DNA from: Propionibacteriales bacterium
GTDB lineage: Bacteria > Actinomycetota > Actinomycetes > Propionibacteriales > Propionibacteriaceae
DNA length: 5,761 nt
NCBI GenBank assembly: GCA_017882655.1
Contig: JADGPB010000179.1
Span: forward strand, 1 to 5,761
Reading direction: 5' to 3'
The position numbers were made by a program, and so were the translations under genes. Positions 5,374 to 5,761 of this stretch are shown here, in pieces. Numbering within the stretch: the first letter of the stretch is position 1; every line of letters begins with the position of its first letter. The notes below the pieces were generated by a model, which was given only the letters and a program-made list of their open reading frames with translations, was not told where the DNA came from and did no database searches.

Positions 5374-5761
5374 ATGTCGCAACACAACCTGAAGACCGTC
5401 GTCGGGTTCGAGTTCCTCCGCACCGTGACGAAGAAGCGATTCTGGCTGGCAACGCTCGCCATCCCCGTCGCCGTCGTCATCGCCTTTGCCCTCATCGTCA
5501 TCAGTAACGAGACGACCAGCACGACCGCCTCGAACCAGAAGAATGCGCAACTGACGTTCACCTTCTCGGACGACTCCGGCCTGGTCACCGACGCCGTGGC
5601 CACTGGGTTCGGTGGCACCAGGACCACCGACCCAGACCGCGCCATCGCCGACGTGAAGAGCGGGGCCGCGGACGCCTACTTTGCCTTCCCCGCGAACCCT
5701 GCCACTCAACCGGTCCGCGTCTACGGCACCGACCGGGGAATCTTCGAGAACGGCACGTACG
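5374..5761 (+). CDS. ABC-2 type permease, N-terminal part (runs off the right edge)
   Basis: Membrane partner of the preceding ATPase. About 129 codons are present and the frame is open to the window end. The protein starts MSQHNLKTVVGFEFLRTVTKKRFW, the cytoplasmic lead-in typical of NatB/YhaP-like permeases. One strong membrane segment follows at about residues 23-44 (FWLATLAIPVAVVIAFALIV). The rest in view (from about residue 45) is polar and Thr/Asp-rich, as expected for the large extracytoplasmic domain these permeases have between their first and second helices. GTGGGGG at 5361-5367, inside the end of the ATPase gene, serves as the RBS for ATG 5374, and the gap between the two genes is a single base. 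The substrate is not predictable here. Confidence 0.88.
   Translation, partial: MSQHNLKTVVGFEFLRTVTKKRFWLATLAIPVAVVIAFALIVISNETTSTTASNQKNAQLTFTFSDDSGLVTDAVATGFGGTRTTDPDRAIADVKSGAADAYFAFPANPATQPVRVYGTDRGIFENGTY

Noticed and set aside
4086..5645. Very long minus-strand open frame (519 codons) opposite DUF3040, the ABC ATPase and the permease start
   Set aside because: It spans three genes that have clear motifs and RBS or promoter support on the plus strand, and its own sequence is low-complexity Val/Asp/Gly-rich without recognisable domains. It is an artefact of few stop codons at high GC.

Overview
The window is GC-rich with strong third-position G/C, and every recognisable gene has an actinobacterial character: DinB, a DUF3040 membrane protein, a tal of the [10 protein letters not shown] type, and promoters with TANNNT -10 boxes. 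A high-GC actinomycete, perhaps of the Nocardioides/Aeromicrobium group, is likely. The genus is a guess from general resemblance, not from a search.

Layout. (1) 10-1257 (+): DNA polymerase IV (dinB), whose reading frame is still open at the left edge. (2) 1258-1686: a 429-base non-coding gap. It holds two direct copies of a 69-bp element with 9-bp terminal inverted repeats and a central 12-bp palindrome, plus smaller hairpins. (3) 1687-2406 (+): a VIT1/CCC1-family Fe/Mn transporter. Its stop codon abuts that of a convergent ArsR/SmtB regulator (2407-2766, -), which carries an alpha-5-type metal site. (4) 2824-3915 (-): transaldolase. (5) A 116-base divergent promoter region, then a small DUF3040 membrane protein (4032-4388, +). 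(6) 4440-5372 and 5374 to the right edge (+): the ATPase and the start of the permease of an ABC-2 type exporter, with a 1-base gap between them.

How the genes work together. The clearest functional unit is the ABC ATPase/permease pair. The transporter and the ArsR regulator form a plausible metal-homeostasis pair by function and adjacency, but they are convergent and no shared operator is visible. Transaldolase is a housekeeping gene without its usual pentose-phosphate neighbours in view. DinB and DUF3040 are, from memory, often close neighbours upstream of the dcw cluster in actinobacteria. Here they are separated by about 2.8 kb containing the repeats and three genes.

The observations most worth a second look are the tandem 69-bp elements, the D-x-H-x10-H-x2-D site of the ArsR protein, and two genes whose -10 boxes sit exactly where a leaderless mRNA would begin at the start codon. 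I found no rRNA, tRNA, CRISPR array or transposase gene, and nothing that clearly amounts to a new multi-gene system.
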